14,737 bases of DNA, taken from positions 1 to 14,737 of the forward strand of contig JAFGTA010000051.1 of assembly GCA_016934355.1 (NCBI GenBank). Direction: 5' to 3'. The notes under the pieces were generated by a model that did not search any database, was not told the origin of the DNA, and saw only the letters and a list, made by a program, of their open reading frames with translations. Each line of letters starts with the position of its first letter. Position 1 is the first letter of the stretch. Shown here piece after piece: positions 14,526-14,737 of this stretch. The stretch comes from Candidatus Bathyarchaeota archaeon. Lineage in GTDB: Archaea > Thermoproteota > Bathyarchaeia > TCS64. The position numbers and the translations under genes are program-made.

Positions 14526-14554
14526 GCGCTCACCTAACACTTATCACTGAGCGC
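14526..14554. repeat. Perfect 7-bp inverted repeat (GCGCTCA / TGAGCGC)
   Basis: GCGCTCA (14526-14532) and TGAGCGC (14548-14554) are perfect inverted copies with a 15-base spacer. They lie in the leader region of the TIGR00300 gene. The element may be an RNA hairpin in the leader or a protein-binding dyad. Confidence 0.4.
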
Positions 14555-14577
14555 GCAGGAGGGTATACCTCAGGTGA

Positions 14578-14737
14578 GATTATTGGCAAGGGATAGTCTT
14601 CCGACCAGTTAAAGGCGAAGATGATTACTCCCAAGTCATTGAAGTCGAAGGACACCTCATCGACTCCATGATCCTATCCAAGATTCTAGACGCGGTAATG
14701 GATCAGAGAGGAGAGTTCGAGTTCCTAGAGTTCAATG
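14578..14737 (+). CDS. TIGR00300/LOR-SDH family protein, N-terminal part, start codon missing in frame
   Basis: The frame from 14578 to the window edge encodes QVIEVEGHLIDSMILSKILD followed by a GEFEFLEF block. This is the conserved N-terminus of the TIGR00300 (LOR/SDH bifunctional conserved region) family; an archaeal member is known to act as ornithine cyclodeaminase, which makes proline from ornithine. The segment is too short to assign that activity. The frame opens after a TGA at 14575-14577 and has no ATG, GTG or TTG before the internal ATG at 14668, which lies inside the conserved block. An ATG at 14621 is out of frame: one extra G there would give MDYSQVIEVEG, a natural start for the family. 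The gene is therefore either broken by a one-base deletion, affected by an assembly error, or started at an unusual codon. It is cut by the window end. Confidence 0.6.

Noticed and set aside
1..14737. CRISPR array, tRNA or rRNA genes.
   Set aside because: No regularly spaced direct repeats, cloverleaf with CCA-end features or rRNA-like conserved blocks were seen in any intergenic stretch.

Overview
The window looks like a chromosomal stretch from an archaeon. The evidence is: short AT-rich TATA-like elements about 26-35 bases before several start codons, leaderless or near-leaderless genes, GTG and TTG starts with GGTG-type ribosome binding sites, T-run ends, a soluble REC-PAS-GAF histidine kinase of archaeal type, and at the right edge the first part of a TIGR00300/LOR-SDH family protein, which is common in archaea. 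Coding DNA is moderately GC-rich except for one clearly AT-rich gene near the right end. An uncultured sediment lineage (for example Bathyarchaeia or another TACK/Asgard relative) is plausible, but that is a guess.

Layout. Positions 1-299 hold the 3' end of an unidentified gene. Positions 371-8657 are a six-gene hydrolase neighbourhood. A + strand operon (N-acyl-D-amino-acid deacylase-like 1, then two short amidohydrolase-2 proteins with overlapping stop and start codons) converges on a - strand series (M20/AbgB-type aminoacyl hydrolase, N-acyl-D-amino-acid deacylase-like 2, EutA-like ASKHA ATPase). The two deacylases are paralogues facing each other, with two short tracts of near-identical DNA. 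The second small amidohydrolase has lost two residues normally needed for metal or catalysis. A reasonable inference is uptake-linked breakdown of N-acylated or D-configured amino-acid derivatives, with the EutA-like protein as an ATP-dependent partner of unknown target. No transporter, racemase or EutBC is visible here.

Positions 8658-9124 form a divergent intergenic region of about 470 bases. It holds promoters for both sides and a strong structured-RNA candidate at 8863-8942 (9-bp and 6-bp perfect stems, a K-loop-like apical motif, then two T-runs). A perfect dyad lies over the TATA region of the next gene. Then come an 883-residue cytoplasmic hybrid histidine kinase (REC, three PAS, GAF, HisKA, HATPase), a two-part GNAT protein behind a leaderless promoter, and, converging on it, a membrane-anchored class I methyltransferase. 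An AT-rich RlaP-type nucleotidyltransferase gene follows and looks acquired. The last 160 bases carry the conserved N-terminus of a TIGR00300 protein in a frame that has no normal start codon.
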